Positions 10,101 to 18,072 of a stretch of 44,924 bases of DNA are shown here, one piece after another. Within the stretch, counting starts at the first letter, position 1. The number at the start of each line of letters is the position of its first letter. Source of the stretch: CAUYUA01 sp963575675 (GTDB lineage: Bacteria; Pseudomonadota; Alphaproteobacteria; Azospirillales; Azospirillaceae); assembly GCA_963575675.1 (NCBI GenBank), contig CAUYUA010000204.1, positions 1 through 44,924 on the forward strand, given 5' to 3'. Made by a program: the position numbers and the translations under genes. The notes below the pieces were generated by a model. The model was not told where the DNA came from. It saw only the letters and a program-made list of their open reading frames with translations, and made no database searches.

Positions 10101-13100
10101 GTATTGTTGAGCAACAGCGCCGAACCGACTGAGGCATTGGAAATTGTCTGCCAAGACGTTCCGTTATCGATGGAATACTGATAGAAGCCGTTAATATTGG
10201 TCGCTCCGGTAACGGCGATTCCTATGTTCGGACTGTCGATATCTGTCGCTGTGCTGCCTAGTATGGTGGATACCTGTGTTCCGGAATTGGTCGCCGGGTT
10301 CTCAATGATCGAGGAAAGAGCCTGTCCGGACCCGCTCAGCACCGGCGCGTTGTTGATCGCATTTTCAGCGACGGCGGTAATATTTATGGTAAGAGTGTTG
10401 GTTCCGATGAGACTTCCGTCTCCGGCAGAGACGGTGAAACTTTCGGAGGCGTTGTCGGCAAGAGCGTTGATCACGCCGTTGACTGGAGTAAATGTGTAAG
10501 CACCGGTTGCCTTGGTTACCGTCAAGACGCCGTAAGCGCCGACCAGAGAAACAGTTAAACCCAAGTCGGTTCCGCCTTGAATGCCGTAAGTAAGAGTGGC
10601 TCCTTCGGCGTCGGAAGCGGCCAACACGCCGCTTTGAAGGTTGAAATTATCGGTTGCGGCGGTGTCCGTATAAGAGAGTGTCGCCGGAGCGCTTAAGATC
10701 GGCGTGTCGTTGACGGCGGCGATATTTATGGTAAGAGTGTTGGTTCCGACAAGACTTCCGTCTCCGGCGGAGACGGTGAAGCTTTCGGAGGCGTTGCCAG
10801 CAAGAGCGTTGACCGCGCCGTTGACGGGAGTAAACGTGTAAGCGCCGGTTGCCTTGGTTACCGTCAAGACGCCGTAAGCGCCGACCAGAGAAACGGTTGA
10901 ACCCAAATCGGTTCCGCCTTGAATGCCGTAAGTAAGAGTGGCTCCTTCGGCGTCGGAAGCGGCCAACACGCCGCTTTGAAGGTTGAAATTATCGGTTGCG
11001 GCGGTGTCCGTATAAGAGAGTGTCGCCGGAGCGCTTAAGATCGGCGTGTCGTTGACGGCGGCGATATTTATGGTAAGAGTGTTGGTTCCGACAAGACTTC
11101 CGTCTCCGGCGGAGACGGTGAAGCTTTCGGAGGCGTTGCCAGCAAGAGCGTTGACCGCGCCGTTGACGGGAGTAAACGTGTAAGCGCCGGTTGCCTTGGT
11201 TACCGTCAAGACGCCGTAAGCGCCGACCAGAGAAACGGTTGAACCCAAATCGGTTCCGCCTTGAATGCCGTAAGTAAGAGTGGCTCCTTCGGCGTCGGAA
11301 GCGGCCAACACGCCGCTTTGAAGGTTGAAATTATCGGTTGCGGCGGTGTCCGTATAAGAGAGTGTCGCCGGAGCGCTTAAGATCGGCGTGTCGTTGACGG
11401 CGGCGATATTTATGGTAAGAGTGTTGGTTCCGACAAGACTTCCGTCTCCGGCGGAGACGGTGAAGCTTTCGGAGGCGTTGCCAGCAAGAGCGTTGACCGC
11501 GCCGTTGACGGGAGTAAACGTGTAAGCGCCGGTTGCCTTGGTTACCGTCAAGACGCCGTAAGCGCCGACCAGAGAAACGGTTGAACCCAAATCGGTTCCG
11601 CCTTGAATGCCGTAAGTAAGAGTGGCTCCTTCGGCGTCGGAAGCGGCCAACACGCCGCTTTGAAGGTTGAAATTATCGGTTGCGGCGGTGTCCGTATAAG
11701 AGAGTGTCGCCGGAGCGCTTAAGATCGGCGTGTCGTTGACGGCGGCGATATTTATGGTAAGAGTGTTGGTTCCGACAAGACTTCCGTCTCCGGCGGAGAC
11801 GGTGAAGCTTTCGGAGGCGTTGCCAGCAAGAGCGTTGACCGCGCCGTTGACGGGAGTAAACGTGTAAGCGCCGGTTGCCTTGGTTACCGTCAAGACGCCG
11901 TAAGCGCCGACCAGAGAAACGGTTGAACCCAAATCGGTTCCGCCTTGAATGCCGTAAGTAAGAGTGGCTCCTTCGGCGTCGGAAGCGGCCAACACGCCGC
12001 TTTGAAGGTTGAAATTATCGGTTGCGGCGGTGTCCGTATAAGAGAGTGTCGCCGGAGCGCTTAAGATCGGCGTGTCGTTGACGGCGGCGATATTTATGGT
12101 AAGAGTGTTGGTTCCGACAAGACTTCCGTCTCCGGCGGAGACGGTGAAGCTTTCGGAGGCGTTGCCAGCAAGAGCGTTGACCGCGCCGTTGACGGGAGTA
12201 AACGTGTAAGCGCCGGTTGCCTTGGTTACCGTCAAGACGCCGTAAGCGCCGACCAGAGAAACGGTTGAACCCAAATCGGTTCCGCCTTGAATGCCGTAAG
12301 TAAGAGTGGCTCCTTCGGCGTCGGAAGCGGCCAACACGCCGCTTTGAAGGTTGAAATTATCGGTTGCGGCGGTGTCCGTATAAGAGAGTGTCGCCGGAGC
12401 GCTTAAGATCGGCGTGTGGTTTATTTCTATGATTATGTCGCGATAAGAGTGGTCGGCGGTTGTTGTCTCTGGGGAAGTCGTAGCCGCGTTGTCGGTTGTT
12501 GAAGCGGCATGAGTAGACAACGTCGGCTGTAAGGAGTCCGTTAACGATTGGTTGATGACTTCTGGGTCAGAAGGATTCACCAGAGATGCGACGACCGGCT
12601 GCAACACTGTCGATGACGTTGCAGCCGGTGGAGTGGCGGTGGAAGCGGCGGCGGATGGAGCCGACTCCGCAGCAACCGACAGTGCTGCGCTCTTCACCTC
12701 TTCGGTTCTGGCGACACTCTGTGATGCAGCACTCAATTGAACAACAGCGGATGACGAAACAGCGAGTTGAGCCGACGCTGCGGCTTGGGAGAAATCTTTT
12801 CCGTCGGCCAAAGATTGAGACAAATTATCAACGAACGCGCTTCTTTGATCTCCGGAACCTCCTGCCGCCGTAAGAGCGGCCTCGATATTGTTGCCGCCCG
12901 CCAACGCTTGAGCCAAAAGCGATGCGGGAGACGAAGGAACCGATGAAGACGCAAGTTGATGATTCGCTGCCGAAGCATTATTCTCTGCGCTTTGCAGTGC
13001 GCTTTGAAGGGAAGAGCCGGTTGATAGAGCGGCAGACAATGCGGTGATGAAAGCGCGACCGGCATCACTTCCAGCAACTTCGGAGCTTGTCGCCGTATCG

Positions 13101-14419
13101 GACAAGGATTGTGTTGTATTGTGATTTCCGGCAACGACGGCAGAAACATTATTCCCGGAAGCAAGAGCTTGAGCCAATTGGGACGCGGCGGAAGGCGGAA
13201 TTGATGATTGACCGATCTGGTTGCTTACGGCGACTGCGACGCTGTTTGCGCTTTGCAATGCGGCTTGAAGAGAGGCGTTGTCGGCTAAAGCCGTCGATAG
13301 CGCCGCCAGAAAAGCCTGACCGGTTTCACTTCCTGCGCCAACCATCGCCGCAATGATGGACATATCGCCGTTTCCGGACAGCGCCGCCATAAGAGGATCG
13401 CTCGGCCCGGAGGAGGAGGAAGCTTGCTTCGTTGCGGCCAGCCCGGCCGCAAGAGCGTTGATCAACGCAGCGCCCGAGTCAACGCCTTGCGTCAGAGAAT
13501 CGGTCAGAGCGGCCAGAGCGCCGTTCCCTTCGCCACGCGCGCCGAGCCCGGCCGCCGCCAACGCGGCGTCGACGTCTCCTCCGGCGGCGAGAGTGCTCAC
13601 CAATCGGCCGCCGACCGAAATGGGAACGTCTCCTGTGATGGATTGGCTTTGCTGAGCGCGCGCGGCTTGACCGGCGGCGGCCAGCGCTCCGGCGGAGTCG
13701 GCTCCAACGGCGAGCGAACCCAACATGCCGTTCAAAAAGGCTTCCGATTGCGCCGGGTTAAGACCGACGGTTAAACTCTGCGCGGCGGTCGCGGCGGATT
13801 CTCCGCCTTGAGCCAGTCCCCCCAGCACGGCCGTAACTCCGTCGCCAAGCGGCGTTGCGGCGTTTTGAATGGCGTTTTGAGCGGCGACGACGGCGTTATG
13901 AGCTTGAAAAAGCGCATTTTCCGGCGTCGCTCCACCGGCCAAAGCCGTTTGCAGAACTTGAACGCCGACCTCTTGCAAACTCGCGTTCTTCGACAAAGCC
14001 TGCTTTACGGCGTCCAACTCGGCGGCGTCGCCGGTGATCAAGGCTTGCGCCAAACGTGCGGCAACCGACTCAAGCGACGAGTTATCGTCCGTCGCGGCGA
14101 CGGGCGTCTCAAATCCTTCCGGAACGGAGAAGGAAAAATTCGGATCACCGCCTTGCGCCAAAACTTCAATGACTTGTTTGACCAAAGCACGCGCCGTGGT
14201 TTCCGCCGTTTTCGGTAGAATCCCCGCTTTTTGCAACATCCCCGAGATTTCGCTTTGAGCGTTCGCCACAGATCGGACGCCGTTTTGTCCCGTCGCCAGG
14301 CTTTCCAGCAATTCGTCCGACGCAACCCAATCGACGTGCGCCGTCGATGTCGAAGCTTGAGCAAAATCTTGCGACGCTGACGCGTGCGGTTGGGAGTCCG
14401 GAGTTTCGGCCATGGTCAT
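7148..14419 (-). CDS. Giant repetitive surface/secreted protein with cadherin-like repeats and LamG domains
   Basis: This is a 2423-residue protein. The ATG at 14419 is preceded by an AAAGG Shine-Dalgarno six bases upstream. Residues ~1-600 are Ala/Ser/Gly-rich with a loose ~28-residue helical motif (LAQALAxGxxxxxAL). Six near-identical 114-residue repeats follow (NDTPILSAPATLSYTDTAAT...), with VCBS/cadherin-like features. A beta-rich region comes next, including a segment like nidogen/PEP-anchor domains (SNIYIGTNGYITFGNGDSSF), then two LamG/concanavalin-like domains (LTLEAWLHF and LTIESWLQF, each with KLYIDG). It ends in a cadherin-like TETITLNVSV. No N-terminal signal peptide and no RTX nonapeptides are visible, so the export route is unclear. 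It converges on the HlyD/M50-HlyD genes, which are candidates for its exporter. A role in adhesion is an inference. Confidence 0.8.
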   Translation of the reverse strand: MTMAETPDSQPHASASQDFAQASTSTAHVDWVASDELLESLATGQNGVRSVANAQSEISGMLQKAGILPKTAETTARALVKQVIEVLAQGGDPNFSFSVPEGFETPVAATDDNSSLESVAARLAQALITGDAAELDAVKQALSKNASLQEVGVQVLQTALAGGATPENALFQAHNAVVAAQNAIQNAATPLGDGVTAVLGGLAQGGESAATAAQSLTVGLNPAQSEAFLNGMLGSLAVGADSAGALAAAGQAARAQQSQSITGDVPISVGGRLVSTLAAGGDVDAALAAAGLGARGEGNGALAALTDSLTQGVDSGAALINALAAGLAATKQASSSSGPSDPLMAALSGNGDMSIIAAMVGAGSETGQAFLAALSTALADNASLQAALQSANSVAVAVSNQIGQSSIPPSAASQLAQALASGNNVSAVVAGNHNTTQSLSDTATSSEVAGSDAGRAFITALSAALSTGSSLQSALQSAENNASAANHQLASSSVPSSPASLLAQALAGGNNIEAALTAAGGSGDQRSAFVDNLSQSLADGKDFSQAAASAQLAVSSSAVVQLSAASQSVARTEEVKSAALSVAAESAPSAAASTATPPAATSSTVLQPVVASLVNPSDPEVINQSLTDSLQPTLSTHAASTTDNAATTSPETTTADHSYRDIIIEINHTPILSAPATLSYTDTAATDNFNLQSGVLAASDAEGATLTYGIQGGTDLGSTVSLVGAYGVLTVTKATGAYTFTPVNGAVNALAGNASESFTVSAGDGSLVGTNTLTINIAAVNDTPILSAPATLSYTDTAATDNFNLQSGVLAASDAEGATLTYGIQGGTDLGSTVSLVGAYGVLTVTKATGAYTFTPVNGAVNALAGNASESFTVSAGDGSLVGTNTLTINIAAVNDTPILSAPATLSYTDTAATDNFNLQSGVLAASDAEGATLTYGIQGGTDLGSTVSLVGAYGVLTVTKATGAYTFTPVNGAVNALAGNASESFTVSAGDGSLVGTNTLTINIAAVNDTPILSAPATLSYTDTAATDNFNLQSGVLAASDAEGATLTYGIQGGTDLGSTVSLVGAYGVLTVTKATGAYTFTPVNGAVNALAGNASESFTVSAGDGSLVGTNTLTINIAAVNDTPILSAPATLSYTDTAATDNFNLQSGVLAASDAEGATLTYGIQGGTDLGSTVSLVGAYGVLTVTKATGAYTFTPVNGAVNALAGNASESFTVSAGDGSLVGTNTLTINIAAVNDTPILSAPATLSYTDTAATDNFNLQSGVLAASDAEGATLTYGIQGGTDLGLTVSLVGAYGVLTVTKATGAYTFTPVNGVINALADNASESFTVSAGDGSLIGTNTLTINITAVAENAINNAPVLSGSGQALSSIIENPATNSGTQVSTILGSTATDIDSPNIGIAVTGATNINGFYQYSIDNGTSWQTISNASVGSALLLNNTDYVRFVPNINFAGINTGNITFKAWDESFGSHGGVGDTTAAAGGYGGAGSNSQFSSETASAAIMISSGAVLNASAALLPFTVPSTPGLLYLPGSSSYGAPVTFSSTDDSYSSVSSSAVFPNGFPYFNANSNIYIGTNGYITFGNGDSSFSSQSIAQVAVGISNNNLDSIPGITAFIAGLYADIVTFTGNVYYGESTDYVMVTYSNVAQYPGNNQLRDSFQILLHKLTDNNIGIELRYGAMQWSNGGTGGWSNGSNYGEVVESGSTNMINNGNGTDATYSNVGIPGVYVWEVTSSGVATAQPAVCDTFGAGTVVGTLSLKGTQTGYIPSLIDSAGGRFQLVQSGGQWLIEVAPGADSFTQSSYTVKIRAADPGNSATYTDSAFTVNVVLDPPLPAVMENTTNPQGKTISDLFSASHPSQVAVIMNYAEQNQGTWQYSTTHGTEWLTLNTGQTIDIILNPDDLLRFVPAPDWRGAPGNLLTQIGYTDENSNFFGLSYEMVSTSVTPSSDTLTTPNSFTQTLDGFSHVETANTAAPQPTDLMTLEAWLHFTESTPSGEIINNLSNNSGYKLWINENSFRLEFEVGNGAVLKSIDADAAVLRDNAWHHIAASYDNSSMKLYIDGVVVADQDGAVLQASAQNLSSILSIGDGITGELSEIGLWNSVRTQNQIVDDQSHSFSESGAVASWDFGNSPTSGSAALTLDGSGRIEVANTNALQINGALTIESWLQFGGATAGGEIVNALSNKAGYKLWVDENSGRLKFEIGNGSVVESIDADAASLSDHSWHHVAASYDGSAVKLYIDGAAIAGRTDVGPNALTQSSSSTLSMGGGLIGALNEVSLWSLARSQNQIIEDRTHSFSGKENEMAGYWAFDGNLTNASSSGATDDGALVGTAKDVSYLKLADTINVELNSANFKGMVLGFDAHNETLSYSAANHGATAHGTVTFIDNTFTYTPNSGHITQNDSFIVNIIDANAHTTTETITLNVSV
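10370..12421 (-). repeat. Six tandem 342-bp in-frame repeats
   Basis: Exactly 6 x 342 bp encode six 114-residue cadherin-like units of the giant protein. Unit boundaries on the minus strand begin at 12421, 12079, 11737, 11395, 11053 and 10711. By eye, the first five units in protein order look identical at nucleotide level, apart from NHT instead of NDT at the very start. The sixth (10370-10711) is diverged over its downstream half. This indicates recent amplification or homogenisation, and the copy number could be collapsed or expanded in an assembly. Confidence 0.95.
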
Positions 14420-14630
14420 TCGTCGCCTTTCTCTTTCCCATCTTTAACCGCGCTTTTAATATAACCTTTTTACCGTCTTCTTCGCCGTTTTTCGTCTTTT
14501 TATTGCTTTTTGGATCGCTTATTCCATGGTGAATCCATATGCCTGAACAAAATTGAATAGTTATGAATCTCTGGAGAATTTTTGTATCTTTATATTGCCC
14601 TATGTTGAGCGCGTTTGGTTATATCTACGA

Positions 14631-14670
14631 GATAGTTAGCATAACAATATTGGGGCGGAAGAACGCTTAC
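14631..14670. mobile_element. Remnant of an IS66-type right end
   Basis: These 40 bp match the right terminus of the IS66 element (3810-3849) at all but about four positions, ending in the same AACGCTTAC. No left end or transposase gene accompanies it. It sits 30 bp beyond the stop of the ETR1-type kinase and marks the border between the AT-richer giant-protein region and the GC-rich kai region. The flanking 14420-14630 shows nothing else recognisable. Confidence 0.75.
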
Positions 14671-14700
14671 TTTTCAACACCGATTGACAACTGCCCGCCA

Positions 14701-17700
14701 TCAATCGGAATGCGTAACTTCCTTCGGCACATCGGGAGACATAAGCCGCTCCAGGGTCGGCTCTGCAGACGCCAAGGCTTCTGTCAGTGTGGCGAGAAGC
14801 CGCTCGATCCCGACGCCAGCGATCTTTTGGCCAGAGATACACCCAACCGAAGCAGCATTACGTTCGAATTCCCGGACCGCTTCGTAAAGTTCTCGGGCGC
14901 CGATCTGTAGCGCGGAACCCTTCAGGGAGTGGGCGATCCCTAAAAGCCGCGCAATGTCACCCGACCTAACGGCGACGGCTATCTCGTCCGGAAGCGCGGT
15001 GAAGTGCTCGATAAAGATTCGTAGGAGTCCTGCAAGAAGGGAACGGTCGTTGTCGACGCGTCGGAGCGCGTAGTCCATATCTATGCCTGGGGAAGCGGCT
15101 TGACGGGTGTGGGCTGGCGGCTGAACCTCAGAACCGACTTGAATGGTTGGTGATCGTCCGACCCACTTGGCAACCACTTCAGCGACTTGTCGGATATCGA
15201 ATGGCTTTGAAAGGTAGTCGTTCATGCCAGCATCTATGCATTTTTGACGATCAGAGGGCATGGCGTTGGCTGTAATCGCGATAATGGGAACAGTCCGGCC
15301 ACGGGGATCGTGACGGATGAGGCGCGTGGCCTCGTAGCCGTCGATCACGGGCATCTGGATATCCATCAGGATTGCGTTAAAGTCTATCCCGTCGTCTCCG
15401 AACCAGTTGAGAGCCTCCCGGCCATCGCTCGCGACGTCGACGGATGCGCCCATGTTGGCCAGAATGTCATGAGCAACCTGCCGGTTGATGGCGTTGTCCT
15501 CGACTACGAGCACTCGTATCCCCGATAGTAGGAGGGGCAAGGGTGCTGGCAGGTGAGCTTTGCGTCGTTGTGGAGCGGTTGTCCCGGCTCTGGCTGAATA
15601 GACGTTGACGACGGTGTCCAGCAAGGTTGATGCGGTGACCGGTTTTTCGAGATAAGCATCGGGGACAATCCCCAGTTCGTGGGAACGCCGGATCATGATG
15701 TCGCGACCATAGGCGCTCACCATGATCACCATCGGCGGCTGCCCGTGTATGCTTGTGTCCCGTATCCTCCGGCATGCCTCCAATCCGTCCATGTCCGGCA
15801 TTTGCCAGTCCATGAGGACGACCTCTGCGGGAGGCGCTTCGACGGCCTGCTCAAACAATCTGACCGCTTCAGACCCCGACCCGACCGCCAGTCCTTTCCA
15901 TCCGATCGCTCCGGCGGTTTCGGTGAGAATCGTCCGTGCCGTTGAGTTATCATCGACCACCAGGATGGATAAGCCTTCCGGAAAGCACCGTGGAACATTA
16001 GATCGTGAATCAGGCCTGTCCGATGCGCCGAAGACGGCGGTGAACCGGAAGGTGCTGCCCTTCCCGAATTCACTCTCCACGGCAATCTCGCCCCCCATCA
16101 TCACCACCAGACGACGGCTGATCACGAGTCCCAATCCAGTGCCGCCGAACCGCCGGGTCGTGGTGCTGTCGCCCTGGCTGAAGGGCACAAAGAGCCGTGC
16201 GAGTTGGTCTTCGAGAATGCCGATGCCGGTATCCGAGACGGAGAACTCAAGGACGATACGTTCCCGGTCATTTCCTAGCCGACGGATCGACAGCACAACC
16301 TCGCCAACGTTGGTGAACTTGATCGCGTTCCCGATAAGGTTGATAAGAATCTGCTGCAACCTCATGGCGTCTCCGACGACGTGGCGGGGAACGTCCGAGG
16401 CAATGGCGAAAAGAACCTCGATGTTCTTTTCGCGCGCGTTTGCAGCAGTGATAGTTGCCAAGTCTACCATCAGGGCATCAATGTTAAGGTCCCTGTTCTC
16501 AAGTTCGAGGCGCCCTGCTTCGACCTTGGAGAAGTCCAAAATATCATTGAGAATATTCAATAAGGCGCGCGCTGATGTTAACGTCTTATCGCAGTAGCTC
16601 CTCTGGCTATCCGTCAGGTTTGTTTGAAGGACCAGTTGCGACAGGCCGATGATGGCATTCATCGGTGTTCTGATTTCATGGCTCATGTTGGCGAGAAATT
16701 CGCTTTTGGCGCGGTCGGCAGCCTGAGCCAGTTGTTTGGCTACGGTCAGGGCGTCCTCGGCCTCACGCCAAGCCGTAACGTCATTGAGAATGAAGAGTAG
16801 GTGCGGTTCTCCAGATCGGGAAAATGGCGCGTAATAACAATCCACCCAGAAGGCGCTGCCGAAGGTGGTGATAAAGTGGACGTTTCGACGGGATACAGCT
16901 CTTCCTTGAAGAGCTTCAAGCGCTGAATCAAGAAATCCGGCGACCCGCCAAGATTCAAGTTCCCTGAAGTTTTGTCCGAGTAAATCGTCTATCGAGCCGC
17001 CGACAATGCACGCTGCCGCCTTGTTCGCCAAGACGCAGTTCCCGGATGCTCTATAGACGAGAATGCCAACCGGGCACTCGGTAATGATTTTATTGTTGAA
17101 GTCGAGGAGTTCCTGAACGCGCTGTTCGCCAGCCTTATTGCGAGTGATGTCGCGTCCAACGGCCTGGACAACCATGTCGACTCCCTCTGCGACAGCCATA
17201 CCTTCCCAGGCATAGCAACGTTCTCCTTCCTGGGTCAGTATCCTGTTCTCCACCCTGACACGGGGATACGGTGGCGTCAGGCCGGCGGCTATGACCGTAG
17301 CCGTCTCTAAGTGATCCTCTGGAGCAACGAAATCAGACCAAGTACGGCCGATCAGTTCCTCGCGATCATATCCGAATACGCGGCATGCGGTTTGGTTACA
17401 GAAAGTGAAGGCGCCGTCGAAGCCGATGCGCAGAATGATGTCAATCTGGCTTTCAACCAGCCCCCGATAACGGTTTTCACTTTCTCTGAGAGCTGCGGTC
17501 ACTTTCATCTGCTCGCATGCACTCGCGGTGAGCCGACAGTTCAGTGTGAGAAGTTCGACGTTTTTCCGTTCGATGTCGCGTTGGGTCGGTAGTTTCAAAG
17601 CTGCTGGCATCAGAAGCCACAGCAAGATAGCTGTCGGCAACGATACTGCTGCCGTCACCATCTTGGTCAACGCTTCCACACCGTAATCAGGCGCCCAGAG

Positions 17701-17955
17701 CACCCAAATGCTCATCGCGTGGGTAATCCCACAGGTAACGATGAAAGCGCCAAAAAGATAGGATACTTTTGGAAATATGATATCTCTGCGATTAATTGTA
17801 AAATATATTATCGCCAACGGGATGGAAAAGTATGATATCGCAATAATTCCATCGCTCATTACATTTGCCCAAAAAACATCCGGTCTCCAGGTAATGCAAA
17901 ACCCATGAGGTGTGAAGCCATCCGTGGAGAAAAACTCCACCATCCATTCAAGCAT
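14701..17955 (-). CDS. Hybrid histidine kinase with ethylene-receptor (ETR1-type) membrane domain
   Basis: 1084 residues. Residues ~25-120 form three membrane helices that align without gaps to the plant ETR1 sensor domain with an offset of 10: Asp35, Tyr42, Ile45, Pro46, Ile72, Cys75 and His79 correspond to ETR1 D25, Y32, I35, P36, I62, C65 and H69. Cys and His are the Cu(I) ligands needed for ethylene binding. Next come two PAS domains (~157-265, 275-390), HisKA with His416 (MSHEIRTPMNA), HATPase (N533, DTGIGI, GTGLGL), receiver 1 (Asp706), receiver 2 (Asp855) and an HPt domain (His999 in AHSLKGSA). It is a complete phosphorelay in one protein. The start at 17955 has GAGGT five bases upstream. 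It follows the kai-linked kinases by 117 bp on the same strand and may share their transcript. It could sense ethylene or copper; the ligand is inferred from the residues. Confidence 0.9.
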   Translation of the reverse strand: MLEWMVEFFSTDGFTPHGFCITWRPDVFWANVMSDGIIAISYFSIPLAIIYFTINRRDIIFPKVSYLFGAFIVTCGITHAMSIWVLWAPDYGVEALTKMVTAAVSLPTAILLWLLMPAALKLPTQRDIERKNVELLTLNCRLTASACEQMKVTAALRESENRYRGLVESQIDIILRIGFDGAFTFCNQTACRVFGYDREELIGRTWSDFVAPEDHLETATVIAAGLTPPYPRVRVENRILTQEGERCYAWEGMAVAEGVDMVVQAVGRDITRNKAGEQRVQELLDFNNKIITECPVGILVYRASGNCVLANKAAACIVGGSIDDLLGQNFRELESWRVAGFLDSALEALQGRAVSRRNVHFITTFGSAFWVDCYYAPFSRSGEPHLLFILNDVTAWREAEDALTVAKQLAQAADRAKSEFLANMSHEIRTPMNAIIGLSQLVLQTNLTDSQRSYCDKTLTSARALLNILNDILDFSKVEAGRLELENRDLNIDALMVDLATITAANAREKNIEVLFAIASDVPRHVVGDAMRLQQILINLIGNAIKFTNVGEVVLSIRRLGNDRERIVLEFSVSDTGIGILEDQLARLFVPFSQGDSTTTRRFGGTGLGLVISRRLVVMMGGEIAVESEFGKGSTFRFTAVFGASDRPDSRSNVPRCFPEGLSILVVDDNSTARTILTETAGAIGWKGLAVGSGSEAVRLFEQAVEAPPAEVVLMDWQMPDMDGLEACRRIRDTSIHGQPPMVIMVSAYGRDIMIRRSHELGIVPDAYLEKPVTASTLLDTVVNVYSARAGTTAPQRRKAHLPAPLPLLLSGIRVLVVEDNAINRQVAHDILANMGASVDVASDGREALNWFGDDGIDFNAILMDIQMPVIDGYEATRLIRHDPRGRTVPIIAITANAMPSDRQKCIDAGMNDYLSKPFDIRQVAEVVAKWVGRSPTIQVGSEVQPPAHTRQAASPGIDMDYALRRVDNDRSLLAGLLRIFIEHFTALPDEIAVAVRSGDIARLLGIAHSLKGSALQIGARELYEAVREFERNAASVGCISGQKIAGVGIERLLATLTEALASAEPTLERLMSPDVPKEVTHSD

Positions 17956-18072
17956 AATTTACCTCACTGGTTCATAGCTGAAAATCGCTTCAGCATGATC
18001 GATGTTTACTGTGCGCTTTGCTCGGATGGGCGACTGGATTCAACCTTCTAGGATAAACCGCTTGTGTAGATG

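Noticed and set aside
10370..12421. Regular 342-bp periodicity as a possible CRISPR or non-coding satellite
   Set aside because: The units are contiguous, lack spacers and keep one reading frame encoding cadherin-like domains.
7148..14419. Giant protein as an RTX toxin secreted by a classical type I system
   Set aside because: No glycine/aspartate nonapeptide repeats are present and no ABC transporter gene is in the window.
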